From NCBI GenBank assembly GCA_000787465.1, contig JSYX01000512.1:1-25518 (forward strand): DNA of 25,518 bases. Reading direction: 5' to 3'. A program made the position numbers and the translations under genes. Position 1 is the stretch's first letter, and every line of letters begins with the position of its first letter. The DNA comes from Thermomucor indicae-seudaticae (lineage: Eukaryota; Mucoromycota; Mucoromycetes; Mucorales; Lichtheimiaceae). Under the pieces are notes generated by a model that saw only the letters and a list, made by a program, of their open reading frames with translations, ran no database searches and had not been told where the DNA came from. Shown one piece after another: positions 1 to 9,495 of the stretch.

Positions 1-468
1 TCGAGAATATCGATTTATCAAATATCGACATATCGCGTGGGTACTGTATACGTGACATTCGGCACGGACGTGTTCCCCTTGACATCAACCTTATCTTGAC
101 CATGCCTGACGAGCAGGGAAATCAACGGCAAACAACGACGCGTGTGACCTCTGCCGTGTCTCCTGCGCTCCCACTACCACCACCACCACCAGCAACAACA
201 ATAACAATAACAACAACAGCTGCAGCAGCAGCAGCAGCCCACACACCGGCTTAGCCGGGAAATACAAACTCTTACGGACTTGTGGCGAGAATGGTCCGAA
301 GGGTTAGCCGGTGGATATTCAGTGCTTACAATGAACGAGAGGTGGCCCGGTTGGTGTAAAAATGATAAAACATTCTACATGGGGCGACTGAGGATCATAA
401 ATACCATCAAGAAGTATGCAGATGAACACGGAATTACAATGCAAATTGCAGTCAACTTTGCGGAGTAG
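1..468 (+). CDS. GCR1_C-type DNA-binding protein, 3' part (5' end outside window; frame broken)
   Basis: The last ~75 residues read QQLQQQQQPTHRLSREIQ, then LWREWSEGLAGGYSVLTMNE, RWPGWCKNDKTFYMGRLRII and a short tail ending at TAG 466-468. The tryptophan-rich pattern (LWxEWxEGL...W...FYxRRxII) is that of the GCR1_C domain, found in the yeast glycolytic activator Gcr1 and at the C terminus of Crypton tyrosine-recombinase proteins; it binds DNA. Upstream, a different frame (codons at 3, 6, 9...) is open from position 3 to TAG 252-254 and gives a plausible Pro/Thr/Ala-rich linker. The domain frame has stops (TAA) at 202 and 208. So the two parts join only through an indel in the CAA/CAG tract or a short intron, for example GT 144 to AG 219 (76 nt), whose donor GTGACC is poor. 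The family call is from the C-terminal pattern only; whether the gene is a host regulator or Crypton-derived cannot be told. Confidence 0.62.
171..239 (+). repeat. Low-complexity CCA / ACA-ATA / CAG triplet tract
   Basis: Runs of CCA (about 171-190), ACA/ATA (193-216) and CAG (217-237) follow one another. In the upstream frame they encode Pro, Thr/Ile and Ala; in the domain frame the last part encodes Gln. This is the kind of tract where replication slippage or assembly error changes frame, and the frame break of the overlapping gene lies here. Confidence 0.8.
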
Positions 469-567
469 AGGCGGTCGCACAACAAGCTGTCGTTGGTTAA
501 GCTTTCAAAAGAGCCAGCATTGATATTTGATGAATAAACTACTTATGCAGTCTTGTGGTCCTGTTCT

Positions 568-930
568 TCATGATTTGATATGGTTACTCAAATTAAAGGA
601 TTTGGATTTCATTCCCTATGATGGTCATAGTATCATTTTCTTACAGTATAAGCATGGTTGCTCTTAGTCTTTCGACTCTTATCTTCTCGAAATCACGAAC
701 ACGTTGGGGACGATGAAGACCTGTCATATCTTCAGTCTTCTTATGCAGAGCAAGTAATGGACGTCGTATGTGCTCTTTGAAAGCTTTTTAGCATGCTTTG
801 CTTCAGTTAGTTGAATCGCGCTCGAGGACTTCGGCGCCTTTTTACGTCTTGTAGTTATACGAGCGACACCCATGGATGCTTGTACGCGTTGCCCTGAAAA
901 GATGGCCTTCTTCAGTTCCATATCCCGCAT
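568..930 (-). CDS. Small basic protein of unknown function, with apparent -1 frameshift
   Basis: Not a family I recognise. From ATG 930 (or the second Met, MELKKAIF) the frame encodes a basic segment with MGVARITTRRKKAPKSSSAI and TEAKHAKK. After an A5 run (forward T5 at 786-790) the protein-like sequence continues in another frame as EHIRRPLLALHKK, TEDMTGLHRPQRVRDFEK and IRVERLRATM. One extra base in the A run would join the two frames smoothly, so this looks like a homopolymer undercall or a recent frameshift. A strong donor (GTAAGA, intron start 644) follows; an acceptor at 587-588 would give a 58-nt intron and a stop at 568-570, although the final exon is uncertain. The gene is tail-to-tail with the GCR1_C gene and in tandem with the RBBP6-like gene. 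A lone chance ORF is possible but unlikely, because two frames join into one charged, repeat-free sequence with a good splice donor. Confidence 0.45.
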
Positions 931-1196
931 AACATTGTGACCATGTCTTTATAGCTGTCCTCATTATACGATCATGTTCACGATGCTCTCATCTCGTCTA
1001 TTTAAATTGCAGGAAACTAGTCAGGAAAATGACTTCTTAAAATCGAAAGCTGGAAGTACACATATTCTCTTTACTGCTTAATTGCCAGTGGACAATTACT
1101 CTAGACGATGTAGCCTTACTTCAGCGTGCATATCTAGAATTGGGGGAGCGACCAAAATAATGCCCTTTATTGAATAGAAAACTGCCACGAAATTCA

Positions 1197-4033
1197 TTAC
1201 CGTCTGTCACGCCGCCCACTTCTATCACGACTCCTGTCTCTGTGCCTATCCCTATCTCGATCCCTTTCACGGCTTCTGTATCGTGATGAATCGCGCTCTC
1301 GACTTCTGTATCGTGAGGAGTCACGGTCACGTTCTCGGCTTCTGTAGCGCGAAGAATGGTGACGGGAACTTCGATGAGACTTGGAAGAACTAGAAGTGTG
1401 GCTGTCACGATGAGAAGATGGTTGTTTCTCTTCAGATGGACCAGGCCGATGATGCGAAGACTTTGACTTGGATCGCGATGGCGACGGAGATCGACTGGCA
1501 GAGCGTTTGCGACTGTCCCGTTTGCTAGGTGACCTAGATCGAGATCGACTGCGAGATCTTCTCCGACTGCGACTTTCTCTGTAATCGTCGCGACGTGGCG
1601 AGCGTGAGCGTGATCGTGACCGTGAGGATCGGTGGTTACGACTACTGCTGTTCCTGTATCGACTCGAATGCATATGAGCATAACGTTCACGATCCGCTCG
1701 AGGGCCTGTCGGGATTTCTTCATCAGGACCAGCCATTTCAACGCCTTTTTGTTCTTTTCCTTCTCCTGTACTATTCTCGGGATGCTTGCTTCCATCGGTT
1801 TCACCTCCTGAAGGCTCACTTCTACGTCGTATGCCTTGGTTTGGATATACACGACCGCCTCGCATAGCGCCACGTCCACGTCCGGCAAATCCACCGCGCG
1901 CAGCGAACGGATTCATAGGTCCGCCGAATCCCATCATATCCTGTGGCGGCATGCCTGGAAATGGTCCTCCCATAAACATGTCTTCCGGTCCGCCAAATCC
2001 ACCTGGAAAACCAGCCGCTGGATTCATGAAAGGAGGTCTACCCATACCAGCTCCTCCTGGTCCCATTGGCATATCCATATCAGGCGCGAACTCGGGAGGC
2101 ATACCTGAAAAGATATAAAGTTGAGAACTGACGAAATACTTGGCGGAGAATAGCTCTTTACCTTCACCCATTCCGAAACCAAATTGTTCTGAACCACCCA
2201 TTTGCATGCGCATCATGGCAGCAGCCGCTGCTGGATTCATTCCAGGAGGCATACCCATCATCCAACTCATATCCCCGGGTGGTCCGCCCATTAGCATTGG
2301 GTTTCCGGGGAAAGGCCCAGCTGCCATGGGCTCCGGTACCATTCCATCCTGAGTTGCTTTATTCTTTCGCGGCACTCGTTCTTCTGATTCAAAGACTTGA
2401 ATGGGCAAACCTCCTCTGGAAGCTAAGGCACCAGGCCGTGTCTAAAGAACAGTTCCATCTTGAATAAAAGTTTATCGAGCAGTATGCTTTGTTTAAGCTT
2501 ACATCATTATCGTTTCCAGTATGATTTTCCTGCTCTGAAGGTTGTGGCTTGCTGTCTCCACTGCTTGCTTCTCCAGTTTGCTGCTTGCTAGCTTCATTAT
2601 TTTCAGCTTCTTTTTCCTGTTGTTCCTTGTATGCCTGTATCGTATTGCGAAGGGAGCGATTCGGGATAACTTGATTTGCTGCAACGTTTTCTTTATTGCA
2701 CACCGGACATTTGCTTGTCTCGTTCAGGGTCGTTACGATACCTATCAAATAACCAAGATTAAGTATAATGATAAAAGAAATTTGATCGATAATAGTTATA
2801 TGAAAATATCCAAAATAGAGAAGTGAGAGAATGGTTAGATTGATATACGGCGCGCCGAGAATCGTCGAATCTCTGAAGCAGTGTCACTGCCCCTATGTCT
2901 CCTATAAGCTTTTTCTCCTCCCCCAACAACCTCCACCTCCGGGTTACTGCTAGCCTATCTGAAAAGAATGCCTCTTGCCCGTTTCCGGTCAGCTCTCACC
3001 AGCAGTGTCCAACTTCGAGTCAATTGAAGGTGCAAGGACGAACAAAGCACAACTAGCGGAAAGAAGGAGAAAGAGGACCAAAGTTCTTGCATGGTCTGCG
3101 TGGGACCGGAATAGGCATTCAGAGGAAGTGACCGCTTGCTTACAGACATACACGTAAAAACTAGACATTCTAGCAGCCGTACAAGACAACCTTGGTTTCT
3201 CACAAAGGTACCCCAGCAAAGACAGGGAAGAAACAACAAATGTAATCGTGCTCCAATAGCATCGTGATACGTACACTCTTTACAGAAGGACTTGCCGCAG
3301 CATGGCACAAGCACAGCATCACTCATCAGTTTTCCGCAAATACGACACGTCAGCTCCGTCGGCTTCTGCGGTTCGGCTGCAGCGGCTTGTTTCGATTGTT
3401 GGCTTTCAAAGTATAGAGAGAACAATATTAGCTCTCTACAATCCAGCATACGCTCATTGTTGCAGTACTCACTTTCCGTTCATGCCAGGACGAGGGACAA
3501 ACTGGCCTTTCGGCACATTGGGACAATAATAAATCCAGTGCCCTGCAATGAACGCGCCATGTTAGACCATAGCCTTCGCAATCTTTCGTAACCAAACATA
3601 CCAGGCTGCCCGCACTTGAAGCAGACATATCCAACAGGCGGCTTCTGAGTTTCAGGAGGTATATTTGACTGTCCAGTATTGGATCTCTGTTGAGTCATTT
3701 GTTGCCTTTGTAGTTGTTGTTGCATCATCATTTGTTGGAACTGGAAGTGCGGATTCAGCATTGCCATATTCATCATCGGATTGAAGCCAGCAGCCATGTT
3801 CATTAAAGGATTGCGGAATTGTTGAGGAGAACGCATGGGGTGTTGCGGACTTGCGTTTACACTGCATTGCGTAAGCCTTTTAATCACGGAATACTGTAGG
3901 TCAGGGTCTCAAGTAAATCTTACCCTGCAGGTTTCTCTTGTTGTTGCTGTTGTTGATCGTCCCATTGATCAGAGTTTTGCTGAAACAAGGCTTGGATTTT
4001 TTCGTCTTCTGTCTTTGTATCAGGTTCCGTCAT
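1197..4033 (-). CDS. RBBP6/Mpe1-like mRNA 3'-end processing protein (zinc knuckle, RING, RS tail), no DWNN domain visible
   Basis: Seven exons: 4033-3924, 3861-3602, 3542-3473, 3402-3275, 2741-2503, 2441-2162 and 2104-1197; 664 residues, all junction phases agree. It starts MTEPDTKTEDEKIQALFQQN, which resembles the stretch that follows the DWNN domain in Mpe1/RBBP6. Next is a Met/Gln-rich linker, a CCHC zinc knuckle (C117, C120, H125, C130; VCFKCGQPGHWIYYC), then a RING-type finger (CRIC at 166-169, CCGKSFCKEC at 181-190, KCPVC at 200-204), a Gly/Pro/Met-rich region, and an Arg-Ser/Arg-Asp tail with repeated SSRYRSRERD. Family members are subunits of the nuclear pre-mRNA cleavage and polyadenylation factor, binding the poly(A) signal region through the knuckle and often acting as ubiquitin ligases. 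The usual N-terminal ubiquitin-like DWNN domain (~75 aa) is not found upstream, and a TATA-like box lies about 80 nt before the ATG. Intron 4 is unusually long (2742-3274, 533 nt). It may be a DWNN-less paralogue, or a missed 5' exon. Confidence 0.88.
2105..2161 (-). other. 57-nt stop-free intron in frame (RBBP6-like gene)
   Basis: Donor GTAAAG, acceptor TTTTCAG. Its length is a multiple of three and it has no stop in the host frame, so retention would insert 19 residues (KELFSAKYFVSSQLYIFSG, preceded by the split Gly codon) between a Gly-rich and a Pro/Met-rich stretch. I call it an intron because the insert breaks the low-complexity composition and both splice sites are good. Confidence 0.75.
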
Positions 4034-4522
4034 GTTGCTGCGATTAAAGAAGCAGGAGCGCAGCGCAACAAAAACACTGACGGATCTTTTCTCAGTCCTA
4101 GCTGGGCCTTAAATATATCCAATTGGACTACCGTAAGAAGGTACCGTTTGTGCCAGCTAAAGCGACGCAGCTACACTGTTTATTGATTGAGCATGTATGA
4201 TACTCAAAATATATAGTCTGCACTAATTGTAAAGCTAGGAAAGATAGAGAAAGAATGGTTTTGAATTTTTAGCAAGGAATGCTTTGATATCCTCTGCTTG
4301 GGACGTTTGTATCGCATGCCGACTGCGAGCTCCCTTTTCTTTCGCACTCATATTCAAGCCACAACAATCTAGAACTTATGCAACTTTCGACTCTGTATAT
4401 CGCAAATCTCGATCTCAAACGACATAAAATAAATTGAAAAGCAACGTGCTTAGTTGGTTTGATTACAGGTAGAAAGTGAGAGGATATACAGTTGATATGT
4501 TACAAAAGCAGATGGTAGAACT
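4034..4522. other. Intergenic: RBBP6-like 5' side / NAGS 3' side
   Basis: All three minus-strand frames were read for a DWNN domain (KFKS, FDG, DLK landmarks) and none was found. A short minus ORF beginning MSAKEKGARSRHAIQTSQ (about 4352 down to 4232) is the only coding-like stretch. It has no detectable continuation and is not annotated as a gene. Confidence 0.6.
4109..4117 (-). promoter_or_regulatory. TATA-like box of the RBBP6-like gene
   Basis: On the minus strand TATATTTAA lies 76-84 nt upstream of the chosen ATG (4033). It supports transcription starting just before MTEPD rather than from a far upstream exon. Sequence match only. Confidence 0.35.
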
Positions 4523-6033
4523 CTATTTCTTGGTTAATGGGCCAATGAATGATGCAGGGATCATGCGAGCAATAGCTGCGTACTCGTCAATGTAGTTGAA
4601 TCCTTTTGGGCCATGCCAGAATAGCACCCAGTTGGTGTCTTTAAGTCGTAAGTAGCCATTGGAACGCTCAAAATACCTAGCAGGCGCATAGTCAGCATCT
4701 ATTCACGAACACAACAAGTACCCAAAAGTTACCATTTGTTAACGCCATTGTCTTGCCGACTTCGCCAGAGCAATTCTGGATAAGCGTCGCACATCCGTTT
4801 CCAAAGAATATCGGTCAGGCCGATGCCTTGGCTAGTGGGCGCGATGGCAAACTTGTCAAGGTAATAATGGGAAGCGTTCTTGTTCCCTACCGTTTCCTTT
4901 GTCATCAAAACAGCGCCTTCGTAATCGCCAGCAATAATGGCACTATCCAGGACTTGGCGCAACCGGTCGTAGAAATTCTTGGTGTCTAACTTCTTTTGAA
5001 AGCTAACTTCCATCAACCGGGTGAGACGATCCAGATCAAGATCGTCTATTTTCGTGGATGTGTTAATCTTGATACCGTGTCGCAGCACCGTTGTTCGAAG
5101 TCGGTTGATCTTTTGTGTGTCCAAAGTTGGCAGAGAAGATGAATACAGAGGTTTATCGGTAACGAGGTTTGTAATAAGTGCTGAAGGTAATGAGGATGTT
5201 GGAGTTATGATTGCCGAAGAGGAAGTAGGTAGATGGCTAAGGCAAGTCTTGATCATATCCAGATTTTGGATAGCTGTTGGGTACGATGCCTGCCACTCTG
5301 GGTGCTGCTGAAATGAGGAGACGATCGTGTCGTATTCTTCTTGAACATTAATGAGACTATGAGCCGTGCTCGGTCGTTCGTGATTGATTATTCCCCCTTC
5401 GTTGTTGATCACTACGATTTTAGCAGGCGTATATTTGCGATCATGCAGCTTTTTGGTCAAAGCAACCATAGCATCATTCGCGGCAATCGGTGCTTGAAGC
5501 CCACCTTCCTGAGACATGATGGGCACAAGTACGGGTATCTGTCCGTTCGCCAGCGCAGACTGTATAAAGTCCAGATGGATCTCAATAGCACCTGAAGTGG
5601 CTGATTGCTCGATCACACTACTGTATAGCGGACGTGCTCGGCCGCCTGCTCTTTCAATGGCTTCGATAAGTGCCATGCTTTCGCGAATCATTGTTTTGCT
5701 CAGCTCGGATGGGAGTTCGGGTCGAATTGGCCATTGAGCGTTGTCAGTTACTACAATCGAAGTTAAACCGAGCTTCTGCAGCTTTAAAAGCGTCGATGCG
5801 ACCTTTTGCCAGCCCTGCTTCTCAAAAGGGCCCTCGACTTTTGTTACAGCAAGCTGATTTGCTGAAGGCGCAAGCAGAGCGTTCACGTATTCCTTTGGCG
5901 ACTGAGCGTTGAAGGCAGCAGGCCTGGATGTGGTGTTGCCGCCCGAGACGATATAAGAAGATGTCAGTTCGGGTTGTGGCACATATCGCTTAAGGAAATG
6001 CTGCAATTCTCGTTTGCTCGGGGCCGTGTTCAT
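4523..6033 (-). CDS. ARG2: N-acetylglutamate synthase, mitochondrial (arginine biosynthesis)
   Basis: Two exons, 6033-4733 and 4676-4523, with a 56-nt intron; 484 residues. Fungal NAGS makes N-acetylglutamate from acetyl-CoA and glutamate, the committed step of arginine synthesis in the mitochondrial matrix. The N-terminal half resembles an amino-acid-kinase-like fold (KLGLTSIVVTDNAQWPIRPE; later GQIPVLVPIMSQEGG and KIVVINNEGGIINHERPS). The C-terminal acetyltransferase domain includes MEVSFQKKLDTKNFYDRL, GDYEGAVLMTKE, LDKFAIAPTSQGIGLTDILW and, across the intron, NKWYFERSNGYLRL then LFWHGPKGF near the end. The intron is fixed by this last motif: WYFERSNG is restored by joining TG to G. The start is the first Met of the open frame; the basic N terminus fits import but no cleavage site was assigned. 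It is divergent from TAH18, sharing an 822-bp promoter with two Gcn4-type sites. Symbol by analogy with yeast ARG2. Confidence 0.93.
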
Positions 6034-6155
6034 GAGGTTAATAAGCAGGTCCTGAGTTTATCGTTAGGCATGGCTCGTGGAAAGTGGCACAATATTGTAG
6101 TATAACTATTATAATCATTACCCTGACGTTCTCAGGCTTGCTGTCCTCTACCTAA

Positions 6156-6211
6156 CGTTAAAGAGAAGTTTTTGAATCAGTTTAGCGTTAAAGGGCAGAA
6201 TCAGTTAAGCG
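6156..6211. repeat. Interleaved short direct repeats in the NAGS promoter
   Basis: CGTTAAAG occurs at 6156-6163 and again at 6186-6193 (30-bp period). GAATCAGTTTAGCG (6174-6187) recurs with one mismatch as GAATCAGTTAAGCG (6198-6211). They lie 120-180 bp upstream of the NAGS start. They could be factor-binding repeats or a small tandem duplication. Confidence 0.7.
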
Positions 6212-6376
6212 CAGTACATCTGGTTCCTGAATTTGCTGATTTCCTCGAATAAAAGCACTTAATCGTCTGACACATGCTGAAAGATCCGTCCGAAATGGCG
6301 TTTGTCGTGTAATATGTCTTTGGAACATTCTCACAGCTCTTCACGCAGCTTCTTGAATGATCTGGATCTCTAAAGT

Positions 6377-6383
6377 TGACTCA
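6377..6383. promoter_or_regulatory. Gcn4/Cpc1-type site TGACTCA
   Basis: Perfect match to the bZIP general-amino-acid-control element, about 344 bp upstream of the NAGS start codon. In yeasts and filamentous fungi arginine genes are induced through this element. Chance matches of this 7-mer are expected about three times per window, so position, not the match alone, gives it value. Confidence 0.5.
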
Positions 6384-6430
6384 CGGAGACCGATCCGAAC
6401 CCCGCTCACAGTCCATACAAAAGTTCGACA

Positions 6431-6437
6431 TGAGTCA
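6431..6437. promoter_or_regulatory. Gcn4/Cpc1-type site TGAGTCA (second copy)
   Basis: Reverse complement of the first site, 54 bp away, about 398 bp upstream of NAGS. Two perfect sites close together in front of an amino-acid biosynthetic gene are more convincing than either alone. Confidence 0.5.
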
Positions 6438-6855
6438 TGGTCATCTATTCAGGTGAGTTCGGAAGCAGGCATTCTGGTAACGTCTCATTGTTCTGTCCTA
6501 ATAACAATTTTTGCCTTCTTTCACAATATAATCTTGCAAAACTGTAAAATGGTCTGGATTAAGCAAGGTTGTAGCCTGTTCCTTCGTTGCAGATGTCAGG
6601 TTTGAACTTAAGAGTTAATAGATAGCTTTTGCACCAGGCAAATGTTACTTTATCAATTTCACACTTGATTTGTCAATAAACATGCAGTGTCAGCAGATGT
6701 TGGTTTGTCACTTTTAGTGTTGTTTGTCGACCATGTTGAAATAAAGTCAAAGGGCTGTTATTGCGCGACTTGCACGATGGTATCTGAAGATGAAAGCCTG
6801 ACTTAAAAACCAGTGCGGGCCTTGGGTTTCACTTGTGGATCAGCAAACTGCGAAA

Positions 6856-9495
6856 ATGTCGCTACCTGATCGAGATCTCTTGGTGCTTTACGGTTCTGAA
6901 ACCGGCTGTGCGCACGATGTTGCGGAACGGATCGGGAGACAGGCCATTCGGCGACGGTTTCGGACTCGGGTGTTGGCAATGGACGAATATGACAAGGTGA
7001 AGTTTGCCTCAATGCGCTACCGCCCATTGATTTCTAAGATAACATACTGCAGTCGCAATTGGCTAATGAGAAGATCGTCATTTTTGTGTGCTCGACGACC
7101 GGCCAAGGAGAGGAACCGTACAACATGAGGGTAAATTTTTTAGATCCTCCTTGTGATTTTTTTGCTTGCCTACAAGTGGCAGTAACGTGATATAGGCATT
7201 CTGGCGCTACCTCCTTCGTAAGAGCTTGCCACGTGATATGCTGTCCGAGTTGCATTGCGCTGTATTTGGCTTGGGAGACTCGTCTTATGCAAAGTGAGAA
7301 GAAAACTTTCCGTTGATCTGTTAGGATATCTGCAGAATTATTGATTCGCTTCCTTCAGGTTCAATTATCCGGCGAAGAAGCTCTTTAAACGGTTGCAACA
7401 GCTGGGTGCCAACATGATACATACCCGTGGTGACGGAGATGACCAGCATTATCTTGGGTGTGTGTGCACAATATTACTGTTGTAGCACGGCTCTGTGCTA
7501 ATTTCGTACCGTCAAGTGTGGATGGAGCGCTGGACCCTTGGCTTAAGGCTGTGTGGACTGAGATTATGGACAAGTATCCACTTCCTCCGGGGGAAAACGT
7601 AATTCCGGAAGACGTATTATATCCTTTTTTATATATCAACTACCTATTAGCAAAGTCTTTCCCGAATGTCCTTAACTTTATAGTGCGCTATTACATTGCC
7701 GCCCACGTTCCGCATTGAACTTCTTCCGGATACACTCGGCGAAAACCCCGAGCCATCGCCTAGACACGACACATTCAATATGACAGTAGCTAGTAACGAA
7801 AGAATAACGGCTGCAGATCACTTCCAGGACGTCCGTCATCTGGTGTTTCGGTCCGACGTACCCGACTTAAAGTAAGTAACCCTTATGGTCCGTGAAGCCA
7901 CTGGCTGGATGTATTTACGAAGTTCCACAAGATATGAGCCAGGGGATGTCGCGGTTATCAAACCGAAAAACCTTGCAGAGGAAGTCGATGCTTTTCTGGA
8001 ACAGATGCATTGGTCGGATATTGCCAATCGACCTATCAAGATAGTGCCTGCTTCTGAAGGTAAACGGTTATTATCCAGGAGACGTCGCTGATGGCCTGAC
8101 ATCTTTTTCAGATAGAGCATTGCCGCCCGAATGGCCAGAGGTTATGACCTTTCGAGAATTATTTATCAGTTATCTGGATATTTTCGGTGTACCGAGACGA
8201 TCCTTTTTTGAAATGCTAGCTCATTTCACAAAGGACAATAATCAAACGGAGAGATTACGTGAATTTGCGTCTCCAGAGGGTCAGGTGAGCTATAAGGGTT
8301 GCTTTCCAGTTAACGCAAAATTGATATCTTGTCTTCTTTTTGTCCAGGATGATATGTATTCTTATTGTCAACGGCCTAGACGTACAGTGGCAGAAGTCTT
8401 GTTTGATTTCAAGTCAGCAGAGATCCCACTTGAGTACATACTCGATGTGTTCCCGGTCATACAGCCGCGCTCTTTCTCTATAGCATCCAGTCCTCAGGTG
8501 AATATAGACTTTTCGGTCCTGTCACTCTATCGGCAAATGTCCTGAACACTAACAACAACCGTTCAGATGCATCCCGGAGAAATCCATTTATGCATTGCCA
8601 TTGTTAAATATAAGACCAAGTTAAGAAAGATCCGGCGCGGCGTGTGTACGAAGTGGATTGCACAGCTAAACCCAGGTGAGGCACGCTTCCGATGATGGCA
8701 CTATAAAGAAGAATTTACTAATAAGTTTTGCCGTCAACAGGAGATGTCATCACAGGTGTTAGGATATCAAAAGGCACCATGAGACTTCCTCCTTCGTCTG
8801 ATATACCATTGATCGCCATCGGCCCTGGTACTGAATGCGTATTCAGGGGAAAAAGATAGACAATTTCAGGTTAATCAATCGATATTACTAGGCACTGGCG
8901 TGGCTCCTATGCGGTCCTTCATAGAGCAACGGATAGTAGATCAAGCACCAAGTAATTGCAAATCGAGAACCTCTCCGCTAACAAGACTATGCTAAAGATG
9001 TAATTATTATAGGCAACTTTCTCTTCTTTGGGTGTCGTTACAAAGAAAAGGATTATCATTATAGAAAAGAGTGGGAAAAGTATTCAGCCGAAAATCAGCT
9101 CAAGGTCTTTACTGCGTTCTCCAGAGATCAGGTAAAAAGGGAAAAAGAACAGTTGGCTTATGTTTAGAACTGGGAGTGACAGCCACCATGTCTAGGAGCA
9201 AAAAGTGTATGTTCAAGACCGTATCCGAGAGAATGGCGCATTAGTGTGGGATCTTATTGAAGAGCAGCAGGCCAAAGTCGTTTTATCAGGGTAAAAGAGA
9301 AGTCCATTCTAAATTGGGGATCCAAGCTGACAAAACTATCCCACGACTAGATCATCCAACAAGATGCCTGAACAAGTTGCATTCGCTCTAAAGCAAGTGT
9401 TTATGGAGCATGGAAAGCTGGATGCACAGCAGGCTGAAGCTTATTTTGATACAATGGTAAAAACTGGCCAGTATCAAGAAGAATGCTGGTCCTAG
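6856..9495 (+). CDS. TAH18: NADPH-dependent diflavin oxidoreductase Tah18/NDOR1 (cytosolic Fe-S cluster assembly)
   Basis: Fifteen exons: 6856-6996, 7053-7130, 7196-7293, 7359-7457, 7517-7613, 7684-7871, 7923-8059, 8112-8284, 8348-8497, 8567-8675, 8741-8827, 8892-8951, 9013-9131, 9196-9290 and 9351-9495; 591 residues, normal for the family. Tah18 passes electrons from NADPH through FAD and FMN to Dre2, feeding cytosolic Fe-S protein assembly. FMN (flavodoxin) domain first: LLVLYGSETG, IVIFVCSTTGQGEEPYNMR, VFGLGDSSYAKFNY. Then the FAD domain (HFQDVRHLVF, YEPGDVAVIKPKN, RSFSIASSP at ~378-386) and the NADPH domain (GPGTGVAPMRSFIEQR from ~451, NFLFFGCRYKEKDY, KMPEQV), with the typical C-terminal Cys-Trp-Ser. 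ATG 6856 puts MSLPDRDLLVLYGS at the expected distance. Introns are all 51-70 nt. The least certain junctions are 7613/7684 (donor GTATTA) and 7871/7923. Divergent from NAGS, which shows no functional link. Confidence 0.95.

Larger units (their letters stand above)
6034..6855. other. Divergent promoter region between NAGS and TAH18
   Basis: 822 bp without a convincing gene; an 82-codon plus-strand ORF (6357-6605) has no protein-like features. It holds two TGASTCA sites and a short repeated block at 6156-6211, both listed separately. Confidence 0.7.

Noticed and set aside
1595..2118. Plus-strand ORFs opposite the RS/Gly-Pro-Met-rich region
   Set aside because: They are complements of low-complexity codons of the RBBP6-like gene and have no domain features.
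2955..3449. Long minus-strand ORF continuing past the RING exon
   Set aside because: Residues after FCKEC lose all family similarity; the donor GTACGT and the acceptor at 2742 restore the second half of the RING (KCPVC).
4232..4352. Short minus ORF MSAKEKGARSRHAIQTSQ... as a possible DWNN exon
   Set aside because: It has none of the DWNN landmarks and no donor that joins it in phase to the RBBP6-like model.
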